DNA of 64,000 nucleotides from TMED88 sp964515335 (GTDB taxonomy: Bacteria > Myxococcota_A > UBA9160 > UBA4427), in contig CAZETS010000024.1 in the NCBI GenBank assembly GCA_964515335.1, positions 4,199-68,198 on the forward strand, read 5' to 3'. The position numbers were made by a program, and so were the translations under genes. Shown piece by piece: positions 52,885 through 61,570 of this stretch. How positions within the stretch are numbered: the first letter of the stretch is position 1; every line of letters begins with the position of its first letter. The notes under the pieces were generated by a model. That model had not been told where the DNA came from and did not search any database. It was given only the letters and a program-made list of their open reading frames with translations.

Positions 52885-55245
52885 TTACAGCAGGTCGAGC
52901 TGCTTCGGCTCGCCGAGCGCCGTGTCGACCGTCTCCCCGATCTCGATCAGGATCGCGTCGGCGACCGGCCGCAGTACGCGCTCGACGTAGTGGGCGCGGT
53001 CGATGTCGGACCGTGGCGGGGCGCCCGCCTGCACGGGCTCGGGCCCGCCGTGGGTGATCACGTAGCGGACGACGCCTCGCGGCGGCGCGCCGGTGCGGTC
53101 GGCGAGCTTGCGGGCGGCCTGGACGTGGGGCGGGCTGGCGGCGGTGTAGCTCTCGAGCGAGCTCTTGCGGATGCGCTTGCGATAGACGAGCTCGGCGTCG
53201 AGCTCGCCATCGCGCAGGGCGGTCACCGTGTCGGCGACGAAGGGCAGCACGGGCTCGTCGTGGAAGAGCCGCTTCAGCATGCCTTGCTGCAGCCGCCTGG
53301 CCACCGCGGGCCAGTCGCGCCGCACCGACTCGAGGCCGACGATCTCGAGGCGCCCGTCCTCGGTCGACCCGATCCAGCCCGCATAGCGCTTCTTGCTGCC
53401 GCTGCCGCCGCCGCGCACCCGTGGCAGGAAGAAGCGGGCGAAGATCTTCTCGAGCTCGAGGTCGAGCCGCGCCTCCACGTCGTATTGCACGGCGATGCGC
53501 GCGTCGAGCTGCTCGGCAACCTGCCGGCGCGCCGCCTCGGCGACGCGCTCTGCTCCGGCTTCGTCGAGGTCGTCGCCGAGCTTCACGAAGACCGAGTCGG
53601 TGTCGCCGTAGATCACCTCGAAGCCGTGCTCGCGGAACGTCTCGGCCGTCCAGGCGAGCGTCTGCTGGCCGAAGGTGGTGATCGCGTTCGCGATGTCCGC
53701 GCTGAAGAAGCGGCAGGAGGGCGCGGCGAACACGCCGTACATCGAGTTCATCATGATCTTGATGGCCTGGCTGGCGTGTCGGTCACCGCGCTGGCGAGCG
53801 ACTTCGCGGCTCTGCATGAAGCGCTCGAGGATGCGGGGCAGGATGGCCTCGTCGCGGGAGAAGCGGGCCCCGTTCGGCGCGACGATCGTGGCGCCCTCGG
53901 GCGCCTCCATTCCTCGGGAGAGCGCGAGCGGGTCGATGTTGAACGTGCGGATCAGGCTCGGGTACAGGCTCTTCCAGTCGAATACGGCGACGTTTCGCGC
54001 GAGGCCGGGCACGCCGTCGAGCACCGCGCCGCCGATCACCTGCTGCGCGGTGCGCTCGGCCTCGACGCTGGGCGCCACCACGCCCTCGCGCCGCAGCTCG
54101 GGCAGATAGAGCAGGTCGAAGCTCGCGATGCTCGCGCCGACGCGGTCGAGCTGCATGCCCGTGAGCCGGCTGCGCTCGAGGGTGAGATCGATCAATCCCT
54201 CGTGCTCGAGGATGTCGGTGACGAGGCGTGTGTCCTCGAGGTTGTAGGCGACGAGGGATTCCGGGTCCTCGCGGTACATCCGTGTGATCTCGGCCGCCGC
54301 GTCGGGCGCCTGCTCGTCGATCAGCTTGCGGCGCCCCAGCACGCTCGCGGCGACCGCGCCGAGCCGGTAGTCGTCGAGCCGCAGCGCGTCGCGCACGAGC
54401 GGGAGGCCGTCCACCACCATCCGCCCCGGCACGCTCGCGCGTCCCTGGCGCGTGAAGCCGCGATCGGTCTGGAAGTCGATGCGCCCGGGCGTCCGGCCGA
54501 TCGAGCGGTCGTCGAGCGAGAGCCGCTGGGCCTCGCAGCGCCGGGCGAAGACCTGCAGGTCGAAGTCGATCACGTTCCAGCCGATGATCACGTCGGGGTC
54601 GAGCTCGCGGATGCGCGCCGCCGCGGCGACGAGCAGCGCCGGCTCGTCCGGGTGGACGACCGCGCCCGCGACCGCCCGCGGCGAGACGAGGTGCACCTCG
54701 TCGACCCCGCAGCCGGAGAGCGCCATCGAGTAGAGGGCGCTGGCGTCCGGCGTGGTCTCGAGATCGATCGAAAGGACGGTGAGCCTCGCGCGGCTCTCGC
54801 CGCAGCCGATCTCGGGATTGTGGAAGTAGCGGAGCGCGCCGCGCTCGCTCGTCGGCTCGCCGTGGATGAGCAGTTCGGTGCGCAGCGCGTGGTCCATCAG
54901 GTAGCGGTAGGGAAAGCGCACGTCGGCCTCGAGACAGCCGACGCCGAGCTCGAGCAGCCGATCGCGCAGGGGGCGGACGCCGGTCGGCACCGGCAGCGTC
55001 ACGCGGGTGAGCGGCTCACCGCTGAGGTCGTGCAGCTCCGTGTCGCGGAGCTCGACGTCGCGCAACTCGCGGTCGCCGAGATGTCGCAAGGCGTCGCGGT
55101 GCCGGGTGCGCACGAAGAAGTAGGGCCGGAAGCGGTCGTCCTCGACGAGGAACGGGTGGCCGTCGTCGAGGCGGCCGTAGAGCTGGACCACCGGTACGCC
55201 CGAGCGGATCCGGTAGGTGGGATGGACGAGTCGACCGGCGTACAC
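52885..55245 (-). CDS. polB: DNA polymerase II (B family)
   Basis: A 786-residue polymerase. Proofreading motifs are SIDLETT (Exo I), IIGWNVIDFDLQ (Exo II) and YNLEDTRLV (Exo III). Polymerase motifs are FDWKSLYPSLIRTF (A), IKIMMNSMYGVF (B) and YGDTDSVFV (C) with the two metal-binding Asp. The C-terminus QLDLL matches the beta-clamp-binding pentapeptide. This is the damage-inducible repair polymerase of enterobacteria and relatives. I saw no clear LexA box, so SOS control is not shown. Confidence 0.95.
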   Translation of the reverse strand: MYAGRLVHPTYRIRSGVPVVQLYGRLDDGHPFLVEDDRFRPYFFVRTRHRDALRHLGDRELRDVELRDTELHDLSGEPLTRVTLPVPTGVRPLRDRLLELGVGCLEADVRFPYRYLMDHALRTELLIHGEPTSERGALRYFHNPEIGCGESRARLTVLSIDLETTPDASALYSMALSGCGVDEVHLVSPRAVAGAVVHPDEPALLVAAAARIRELDPDVIIGWNVIDFDLQVFARRCEAQRLSLDDRSIGRTPGRIDFQTDRGFTRQGRASVPGRMVVDGLPLVRDALRLDDYRLGAVAASVLGRRKLIDEQAPDAAAEITRMYREDPESLVAYNLEDTRLVTDILEHEGLIDLTLERSRLTGMQLDRVGASIASFDLLYLPELRREGVVAPSVEAERTAQQVIGGAVLDGVPGLARNVAVFDWKSLYPSLIRTFNIDPLALSRGMEAPEGATIVAPNGARFSRDEAILPRILERFMQSREVARQRGDRHASQAIKIMMNSMYGVFAAPSCRFFSADIANAITTFGQQTLAWTAETFREHGFEVIYGDTDSVFVKLGDDLDEAGAERVAEAARRQVAEQLDARIAVQYDVEARLDLELEKIFARFFLPRVRGGGSGSKKRYAGWIGSTEDGRLEIVGLESVRRDWPAVARRLQQGMLKRLFHDEPVLPFVADTVTALRDGELDAELVYRKRIRKSSLESYTAASPPHVQAARKLADRTGAPPRGVVRYVITHGGPEPVQAGAPPRSDIDRAHYVERVLRPVADAILIEIGETVDTALGEPKQLDLL

Positions 55246-55317
55246 CGCCTGCCTCCGTGGTCTCGCGGGGCCGCCCCGAGAGCATAGTCGCCGGGGGACG
55301 GGTGCTGGGGGCCGTGC

Positions 55318-56796
55318 TCAGCCGCGCAACGGCGCCGCCGGTCGACCGCCGAGACGCTCGAGCGCGAGCGTCTCGGCCTTGCGCACGAGCTCGTCGGAGA
55401 GACAGCGATCCAGGAAGAGCACCGGATCGTCGCCGAAGTGCGCGTGCTCGTCCTCGAGGCTGGCGAGCTGCGGGTAGACGTGACGGCGCGGGCCGTAGCT
55501 CGAGCGTGCCGCTGGCGCGATGCGGGTGAGCCGGCCCTCCATGCGGAAGAACGCCAGGACGACCTGCATGGCGGGCGCCCCGTCGACCAGCACCGAGAGC
55601 AGGTCGACCGCCTCGCGCATGATCCGGGTCTCGGTGGCGTGGGAATCGATCCACGGCTCGATCTCCGCGAGCAGCGTGCGATCGGCGAGGTGCTCGCGCA
55701 GCGCCTCGGCAGCCTGCTTACGGGCATCGAGCTGCTCGCGCAGGCGCTCGATCGCCGCCCGCGCCGGATCGGCCGCCCCGCCATCCAGCGCCGCGACCAG
55801 CGCCTCGAAGCTCGCTTCGACCTCGGCGTCGCGATCGTCGGGCGAGAGCGCTCCGAAGCGGTGGCCCCGTGCGAACCGCACGAAGGCGTCGGCTGCTCCC
55901 TCTCCGCTCGCCCGCGCGCTCGCCTCCCAGGCGAGCTCCGGGTCGTAGCCGGCCGGATCCTCCAGCCAGGCCGCGGCCGCGCCCAGCCCGACCGCCGACG
56001 CGTGGGCGTGCTCCATCGGGTTCAGGAGCAGGCCGCTCAGGTGATCGGCCAGTCCCGCGTCGCGGCCGGTGTACGGGCCGAGGTGCAGCGCGTTGCGCAT
56101 CGGTCCGTCGTTGACGGGGAAGTTGTCCCACACGAGCAGTCGGCGGCCCACGCACGCCGCCCGCCGCGCGGCCTCGTCGCTGCGGATCTCGGGACTGACG
56201 ACACTGCGCCCCGTCCAGCCCACCTCGACGTCCGCGTCGAGCTCGCTGCCGAGCGTCTCGAGGTAGGCAGAGTCGGCGGTGCCCGCGTAGTCGGTGGGCA
56301 CCAGCCAGAGCGTCGCGTCGGCGGGAAGCCACTTCGCGACCGCGTGGGCGAGGTCGACGTGGGCGTGGGCGAGCGAGGCGAAGCACTCGCGGTCTCCCGC
56401 GTGGACCAGCTCGCTCGGTACGTCATCGAGCGCCAGGCAGAAGAAGCGCGCCCCGAGCGACGCGAAGGCGTCGAGCTTCTCGCGAAGCGCGAGCCGGTCG
56501 GCCTCGGACGCGTACTCGATCGAAAGACCAGGGGCGATCGCGAATCCCACTCGAACACCGCGATCCGCTCCGTGCCGCACCAGCGCCTCGAAATCGGCGA
56601 GCGCGGCGGACGGATACGGCTCGCGCCAGCGGTCGCGATGCAGCGGATCGTCCTTCGGAGCGACGACGTACGTGTTCATGCGCCAATCGGCCATGCGCTC
56701 GAGCAGCCAGAGCCGGTCGGCGTGCGCGAAGGGCGGGCCGTAGTAGCCCTCGACGACGCCGCGGTACGCGAACGGAGATTGCCCCACGCTCGGCAT
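55318..56796 (-). CDS. GH84 beta-N-acetylglucosaminidase (O-GlcNAcase-like)
   Basis: A 492-residue protein. It starts with FAYRGVVEGYYGPPF, the family entry strand, then NTYVVAPKDDPLHRDRWREP. The catalytic Asp pair is D124-D125 in CLALDDVPSEL. LVWDNFPVNDGP and LLLNPMEHAHASAVGLG complete the barrel. GH84 enzymes remove GlcNAc by substrate-assisted catalysis, from glycans or O-GlcNAc proteins. No signal peptide is present, so the enzyme should be cytosolic, unusual for a bacterial member. The C-terminal third is helical. It is read in the same direction as polB and begins 4 bp after the TetR gene end. Confidence 0.85.
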   Translation of the reverse strand: MPSVGQSPFAYRGVVEGYYGPPFAHADRLWLLERMADWRMNTYVVAPKDDPLHRDRWREPYPSAALADFEALVRHGADRGVRVGFAIAPGLSIEYASEADRLALREKLDAFASLGARFFCLALDDVPSELVHAGDRECFASLAHAHVDLAHAVAKWLPADATLWLVPTDYAGTADSAYLETLGSELDADVEVGWTGRSVVSPEIRSDEAARRAACVGRRLLVWDNFPVNDGPMRNALHLGPYTGRDAGLADHLSGLLLNPMEHAHASAVGLGAAAAWLEDPAGYDPELAWEASARASGEGAADAFVRFARGHRFGALSPDDRDAEVEASFEALVAALDGGAADPARAAIERLREQLDARKQAAEALREHLADRTLLAEIEPWIDSHATETRIMREAVDLLSVLVDGAPAMQVVLAFFRMEGRLTRIAPAARSSYGPRRHVYPQLASLEDEHAHFGDDPVLFLDRCLSDELVRKAETLALERLGGRPAAPLRG

Positions 56797-56799
56797 GGA

Positions 56800-57585
56800 T
56801 CAGCGCGTGGATCGGCGCGGGCGCCGCCGCGCTCCGCCGCCCGGCGCCGGGCGTGTTCGCGACTTGGACTTCGCGCGCGCCGGGGCCCCGCTCGCCCGGC
56901 GCGGGCGGGACAGCGGCGGCACCGGGCCGTCGAGTGCGGGCAGCACCTCGTCGGGTCCCGCGTGCCCCGGCGCGATGGGCTCGAGAAAGACGCGTGCCGC
57001 GCGCAGCATGCGGTCGTGGAGGGGCTCGGACACGTCGTCGTAGAGCCAGTGGGTCACAGTGCCGAAAACCAGGCTGTCGAAGGCGGTCGCCAGGTCGTCG
57101 CAGCGGTGCTCGCGCGAGAGCTCGCCGCGGTCCTGGCCTCGCGCGAGCAGCTTCTCGAGCAGTGTGAGCGCACGCTGGCGCGACACCTGTCCCGCCCCGC
57201 CCTCGTCGAGACCCAGCGTGATCTTCGCGATCTCCCGAAACACGGCGCGGTGGAAGCGGCGCTCGTCCTCGATGCCGGCCCCCATGCGGTCGAAGATCGC
57301 GTGGACCAGCGTCGGCACCGGCACGTCGTCGGCGGCGAGCGCATTCTGCAGCAGCGCCTCGTAGCCGTGCAGCACCTGCGCGGTGATGCCCTCGAGCAGC
57401 GCGTGCTTGGAGCCGAAGTGGTTGAAGACCGTGGCCCGCGCGACGCCTGCCGCTTCGGCGACGTCGGCCACCGTCACCGCGTCGGGGCCGCGCTCGGCGA
57501 AGAGGTCGCGCGCGGCGAGCAGGATGCGCTCGCGCTGCTCGGCGATGCGCGCGCTCCGATGCGTGAGCCCCCCCGGTCCCGGCAT
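56800..57585 (-). CDS. TetR family transcriptional regulator
   Basis: A 261-residue regulator. The helix-turn-helix is at about 15-60 (ERILLAARDLFAERG, VADVAEAAGVARATVFNHFG). The ligand domain is helical and of average length. An extra 50-residue tail is very Arg/Pro/Ala-rich, ending in a run of Arg, unusual for the family. It faces the SnoaL-like operon across 160 bp that contain a 26-bp palindrome, so it probably represses both directions. Confidence 0.88.
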   Translation of the reverse strand: MPGPGGLTHRSARIAEQRERILLAARDLFAERGPDAVTVADVAEAAGVARATVFNHFGSKHALLEGITAQVLHGYEALLQNALAADDVPVPTLVHAIFDRMGAGIEDERRFHRAVFREIAKITLGLDEGGAGQVSRQRALTLLEKLLARGQDRGELSREHRCDDLATAFDSLVFGTVTHWLYDDVSEPLHDRMLRAARVFLEPIAPGHAGPDEVLPALDGPVPPLSRPRRASGAPARAKSKSRTRPAPGGGARRRPRRSTR

Positions 57586-57606
57586 GCCGGGCAGGCTAGC
57601 ATGATG

Positions 57607-57632
57607 TGGACTCGGGTCTAGACTCGAGTCCA
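57607..57632. promoter_or_regulatory. 26-bp palindrome, probable TetR operator
   Basis: TGGACTCG (57607-57614) and CGAGTCCA (57625-57632) are perfect mirror arms around a central GTCTAGAC (57616-57623); only one symmetric position pair mismatches (G57615 against T57624). It lies between the TetR start, 22 bp away, and the operon it faces, the classical position for autoregulation. Confidence 0.7.
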
Positions 57633-57747
57633 GGGTGCTGGGCAGCCACCCCCGCGCGGCGACGCGGTGCTCGCCTGCCCCGGTTCGCTCGCGTACGCTC
57701 GGCTCCCCGCGCGCCCGGCGCGCGCCCGCCCCGAAGGAGGCACGCGC

Positions 57748-58203
57748 ATGGCCCTTTCCGCCCAGCAGATCTCGGATCGCATCGAGATCCAAGATCTCCT
57801 CGTCCGCTACACGACGGCCATCGACACCAAGGACTGGGCGCTGCTCGACACCTGCTTCGTGCCCGATGCCCACGTCGACTACACGACCAGCGGCGGCGCC
57901 GCGGGCAGCTACCCGGAGGTGCGGTCCTGGCTCGAGAAGGCGCTGGCGATCTTCCCGACCACGATCCACGCCATCAGCAACTCCTCGATCGAACTCGACG
58001 GCGACCGGGCCACCGGCCGGACGCTCGTCAACAATCCGATGGTGCTGCCGAAGGGCGAGGGCGGGGCATTCGTCTTCACCGTGTACGCCTACTACAACGA
58101 CGAGCTCGTCCGCACCGACGACGGCTGGCGCATCGCCAAGCGGATGGAGGAGCAGGTGCTGCTCACCGGCGACGTGCCCGAGGGCATGTCCACCGGCTAC
58201 TGA
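57748..58203 (+). CDS. SnoaL-like/NTF2-fold protein
   Basis: A 151-residue cone-shaped NTF2-fold protein. IEIQDLLVRYTTAIDTKDWA, LLDTCFVPDAHVDYTTSGG, TIHAISNSSIELDGDRA and VYAYYNDELVRTDDGWRI are standard SnoaL_4 blocks. Members are isomerases, dehydratases or simply binding proteins. An acyl-CoA ligase gene overlaps the stop (TGATG), so a role in the same pathway is likely. GAAGGAGG is 9 bp before the ATG. Confidence 0.88.
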   Translation: MALSAQQISDRIEIQDLLVRYTTAIDTKDWALLDTCFVPDAHVDYTTSGGAAGSYPEVRSWLEKALAIFPTTIHAISNSSIELDGDRATGRTLVNNPMVLPKGEGGAFVFTVYAYYNDELVRTDDGWRIAKRMEEQVLLTGDVPEGMSTGY

Positions 58204-59729
58204 TGCTGCCGGGACTTCCCGCCCGCGATCCGGAAGCGCTCGCACTCGACGATCTCGAGCGCCGCCGCTCCTGGTCGGAGCTCGCCGATTGCAGCGTCCG
58301 GGTGGCGCGCTTCCTGCGCGAGGACGCCGGGCTGCGCCCGGACGACCACGTTGCGATCCTGATGGAGAACCGCGTCGAGATCGTCGAGCTGATCCTGGGC
58401 GGCATCCTGGCCGGGGTCTGGGTGACGCCGATCAACTGGCACCTCCTGCCGGAGGAGATCGCCTACGTGGTCGGCGACTCGGGGGCGCGGGTGCTGTTCT
58501 CGTCGGACCATTTCGCCGAGACGGCCGCGGCGGCGGTCGCCGACGCGGGGCGCGGCACCGAAATCCTGTTGGCGGGCGCGGCGCTCGACCGGGCGCTGGC
58601 GTCGGCGAGCGACGCGCCGATGGACCTCGACGGCCCGGCCGGCGGCAACATGATCTACACGAGCGGCACGACGGGTCGGCCCAAGGGCGTGAAGCGCACG
58701 CGGCCGCCGAACCTCGGGGCGGCGCTCGAGAACCTGGTGCGCCTCGGGGCCAACGTCGGCCTCGACGGCTCGGGACCGCACCTGATCACCGGCCCGATGT
58801 ATCACGCGGCGCCGCTGATGTTCGCGGTGTACGACAACGCCGGCGGGGCGCCGATCGTCATCATGCCGCGCTGGGACGAGCGCGAGGCCCTGCGGCTGAT
58901 CGTGGAGCGCGAGATCGCGCACGCTCATCTCGTGCCCACCATGTTCAACCGACTGCTTCGCCTGCCGGACGACGAGCGCGAGGCGTTCCGCGCACCGGCG
59001 CTCGACCTGGTGCTGCACGGGGCCGCGCCGGTCTCGGTGGACGTGAAGCGGCGCATGATCGACTGGTGGGGGGAGGTCTTCGTCGAGTACTGGGGGGCGA
59101 CCGAGGGCGGCGTGAACACGTTGGTCGACTCGAAGGACTGGCTCGCGCATCCCGGCACCGTGGGCCGCACGCTGCCCGCCTTCGAGGTGTTCGCGGTCGA
59201 CGAGTCGGGAGGGCGGCTGCCCGCCGGCGTGGCGGGCGACCTCTACTGCCGCCACGAGCACCAGGATCGGGTCTTCGAGTATCACGGCGACGCGGTGAAG
59301 ACGAAGGCCGCGCATCCCGAGCCGGGGGTCTTCACCATCGGCGACGTCGGCTTCGTCGACGAGGACGGCTGGGTGCACCTGGTCGATCGCAAGTCCAACA
59401 TGATCATCTCGGGCGGCGTGAACATCTATCCGCTCGAGATCGAGCAGGCCCTGCAGGCGCACCCTGCGGTTTCGGACGCCGGCGTGTTCGGGATTCCCGA
59501 CGATGACTGGGGCGAGAGCGTGAAGGCCGCCGTCGAGCTGCACGACGGCTTCGCTCCCTCCGAGGCGCTGGCCGCCGAGCTGATCGCCTTCGTGCGCGAG
59601 CGGCTCGCGGGCTACAAGGTGCCGCGTAGCATCGACTTCGAGACCGAGCTGCCGCGCACGCCGAGCGGAAAGCTCTACCTTCGACACCTGCGCGACCGCT
59701 ACTGGAAGGATCGGGCGCGGCGCATTTGA
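58203..59729 (+). CDS. Acyl-CoA synthetase (AMP-forming)
   Basis: A 508-residue ANL enzyme. P-loop MIYTSGTTGRPKG, adenine-binding VEYWGATEGG, IGDVGFVDEDGWVHLVDRKS and the C-terminal domain with GGVNIYPLEIEQ and catalytic Lys in RTPSGKLYLRHL. It activates a carboxylic acid to its CoA ester. The first helix is shorter than in most fatty acyl ligases; the pattern resembles ligases from steroid and terpenoid breakdown, but the substrate is not proven. It is translationally coupled to the SnoaL-like gene. Confidence 0.92.
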   Translation: MLPGLPARDPEALALDDLERRRSWSELADCSVRVARFLREDAGLRPDDHVAILMENRVEIVELILGGILAGVWVTPINWHLLPEEIAYVVGDSGARVLFSSDHFAETAAAAVADAGRGTEILLAGAALDRALASASDAPMDLDGPAGGNMIYTSGTTGRPKGVKRTRPPNLGAALENLVRLGANVGLDGSGPHLITGPMYHAAPLMFAVYDNAGGAPIVIMPRWDEREALRLIVEREIAHAHLVPTMFNRLLRLPDDEREAFRAPALDLVLHGAAPVSVDVKRRMIDWWGEVFVEYWGATEGGVNTLVDSKDWLAHPGTVGRTLPAFEVFAVDESGGRLPAGVAGDLYCRHEHQDRVFEYHGDAVKTKAAHPEPGVFTIGDVGFVDEDGWVHLVDRKSNMIISGGVNIYPLEIEQALQAHPAVSDAGVFGIPDDDWGESVKAAVELHDGFAPSEALAAELIAFVRERLAGYKVPRSIDFETELPRTPSGKLYLRHLRDRYWKDRARRI

Positions 59730-59739
59730 GGAGGAGGCG

Positions 59740-61176
59740 TTGAGCGCCCAGGGCGACGACACCGCGGCCGTCTTCCGCGACGCGGTACGGGGTGCGATCG
59801 GCAGCGTCGTCGTCGCGCCGGTCGTGGCCCTGTTGTGGGGGGCGCCGTGGGACGTGCCGGGCGGCGTCGACCCGCGCTGGCTGATCGTGCCGCTCTGGGC
59901 CGCGCTGGCGGCCCTGGCTGTCGCCGCCCGATCGAGCGGGCCGCTCGCCGCGTCGGGCCGGCGCGGCCTGCGCGTCTGGCGCGCCGCCGATCCGCTGCTC
60001 GGCGCCGTGTTCGTGCAGGCCGTCTTGTTTCGCGCACCGGAGAGCTTCTTCGTGCCCGCCGCGATCTTCGCGCTGCTGGCCGCGGCGATCCACGGGCTGC
60101 AGCGGGCGAGCGGGCCCGTGCTGGTGGCGGTGGCCTCGATCTTCGTGCTGTTGGGCGTGGTGGCGCCGCGGGTCTTCGAGGCGGCGGTCCTGGCGCGGGT
60201 GTCGGCCACCTACGCGCTCGACGTCGACCACCGCCTGCACCCCGACGGAGGCGAGATCAACTCCGACGGGGCGCGCTTTCGCGGCGAAGCCGAGGATCTG
60301 GCCGACGACGACTTCGTGGTGCTCTTCCTCGGCGATTCGTTCACATTCGGCTTCGGCCTCGCGTACGCGGACAGCTATCCGTACCGCGTCGAGGCGCTGG
60401 CGGGCGAGTACGGCTGCGCGGCGGACGTCCGCGTCGTCAACATGGGCTGGACGAGCGCGTCGCCGCTGCTGGCGCTGCGGCTGCTGCGCCAGGTCGGCTA
60501 CCGCTACCGCCCGGACCTGGTCGTCTACAGCCTCGACATGACCGACTTCCACGACGACCTCCGCTACGAGTGGCGCTTGCGCGAGCAGCTCGACTACGAG
60601 TTCGACGCGGCGGCCGTGGCCGAGCGCTGGATCGCCCGCGAGTGGCCGTGGGCGAGCCCGCTGCGGCCGGTCGTGCGGGCGGTGACTTCTCGCCTGCGCG
60701 CCGTCGATCGCGACTCGCGTGCCGAGCTGCTCGAGGGGCTTCGCGTGCCCCGGCCGGACGAGCGCTACTTCGTCACGTCGCGTCCGCTCGAGCAGACGCG
60801 CCCGGCCATCGAACTCGGCGTGATGAAGAACCTGGGCGAGATGGAGCGGCTGAGCCAAGACGTGCTCGGCGCCAGGATGGCGCTGGTCGTGTATCCGCGG
60901 GCCTACCAGTACAGCGACCGCGAAGTGCCGCGTAATTGGGAGAAGGGCTACACGCCGCTCGGCCGCTACGTGAGAGAGCCGTTCCGGTACTTCGCGGAGG
61001 TCGGCGACAGCCTCGCGTACCCGGTGATCGACGTGCTCGCGGACTTCGAGTCGAGCGAGCGCTTTCCGCTCTACTTCGGCAACGACCCCCACTGGACCGA
61101 GCAGGGCGCCGACGTCGCCGCTCGCGCCGTCTTCACGGGGCTGCGCGAACGCGGTCTGCTGCCCTGCGCGAGCTGA
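59740..61176 (+). CDS. Membrane-anchored SGNH-hydrolase-like protein
   Basis: A 478-residue protein. Four or five membrane helices in the first 150 residues (VVVAPVVALLWG, LIVPLWAALAALAVAA, AAIFALLAAAIHGL, LVAVASIFVLLGVVAP) precede an extracytoplasmic SGNH-fold domain. The nucleophile Ser200 is in FLGDSFTFGFG, and the C-terminal Asp/His is in FGNDPHWTEQGADVA. It may acylate or deacylate a cell-surface glycan or lipid. TTG start with GGAGGAGG. It follows the ligase gene by 10 bp in the same operon. Confidence 0.75.
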   Translation: MSAQGDDTAAVFRDAVRGAIGSVVVAPVVALLWGAPWDVPGGVDPRWLIVPLWAALAALAVAARSSGPLAASGRRGLRVWRAADPLLGAVFVQAVLFRAPESFFVPAAIFALLAAAIHGLQRASGPVLVAVASIFVLLGVVAPRVFEAAVLARVSATYALDVDHRLHPDGGEINSDGARFRGEAEDLADDDFVVLFLGDSFTFGFGLAYADSYPYRVEALAGEYGCAADVRVVNMGWTSASPLLALRLLRQVGYRYRPDLVVYSLDMTDFHDDLRYEWRLREQLDYEFDAAAVAERWIAREWPWASPLRPVVRAVTSRLRAVDRDSRAELLEGLRVPRPDERYFVTSRPLEQTRPAIELGVMKNLGEMERLSQDVLGARMALVVYPRAYQYSDREVPRNWEKGYTPLGRYVREPFRYFAEVGDSLAYPVIDVLADFESSERFPLYFGNDPHWTEQGADVAARAVFTGLRERGLLPCAS

Positions 61177-61570
61177 CACGGGGGCCGGGCAGGGTGCCTG
61201 CAGTCGCCCTGCACACACCTCGCGCTTGTCGCATGTGAGTGTGAATGCGGGTGTTTTCGGCGCAGCCGGCCGCGAGGGCCGCGTCGCGTGGCCGCCTGCT
61301 CGGGGGGCGGCTGCACGGCCCTACTGATCGGCGACCGCCGCAAAGATCCACGTTAGACTCGTGGGTCGCGTGGGTGGGACCGCCCGGCGGATCGCCGGAG
61401 CGGCGGAGTGCCCGGGTCGGGTCCGGCTCGGAGCAAGAGCGACCACGCCCCCAACACCGCACCACCGGCCGACCGCAGGCATCGGCGGCCAGGCAGCGCG
61501 GTGACATCCGGCGTCGGTCGGCTCGGCCGACGTCCACCCGAAAACAACCGCACGATAGGAGACAACCGCC
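61177..61570. other. 394-bp intergenic region before the thiolase gene
   Basis: No gene is supported. I see no clear promoter; TAGACT at 61354-61359 could be a -10 box but lacks a partner. TAGGAGA before 61571 is the thiolase ribosome site. The rest is GC-rich with short repeats typical of this genome. Confidence 0.4.
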
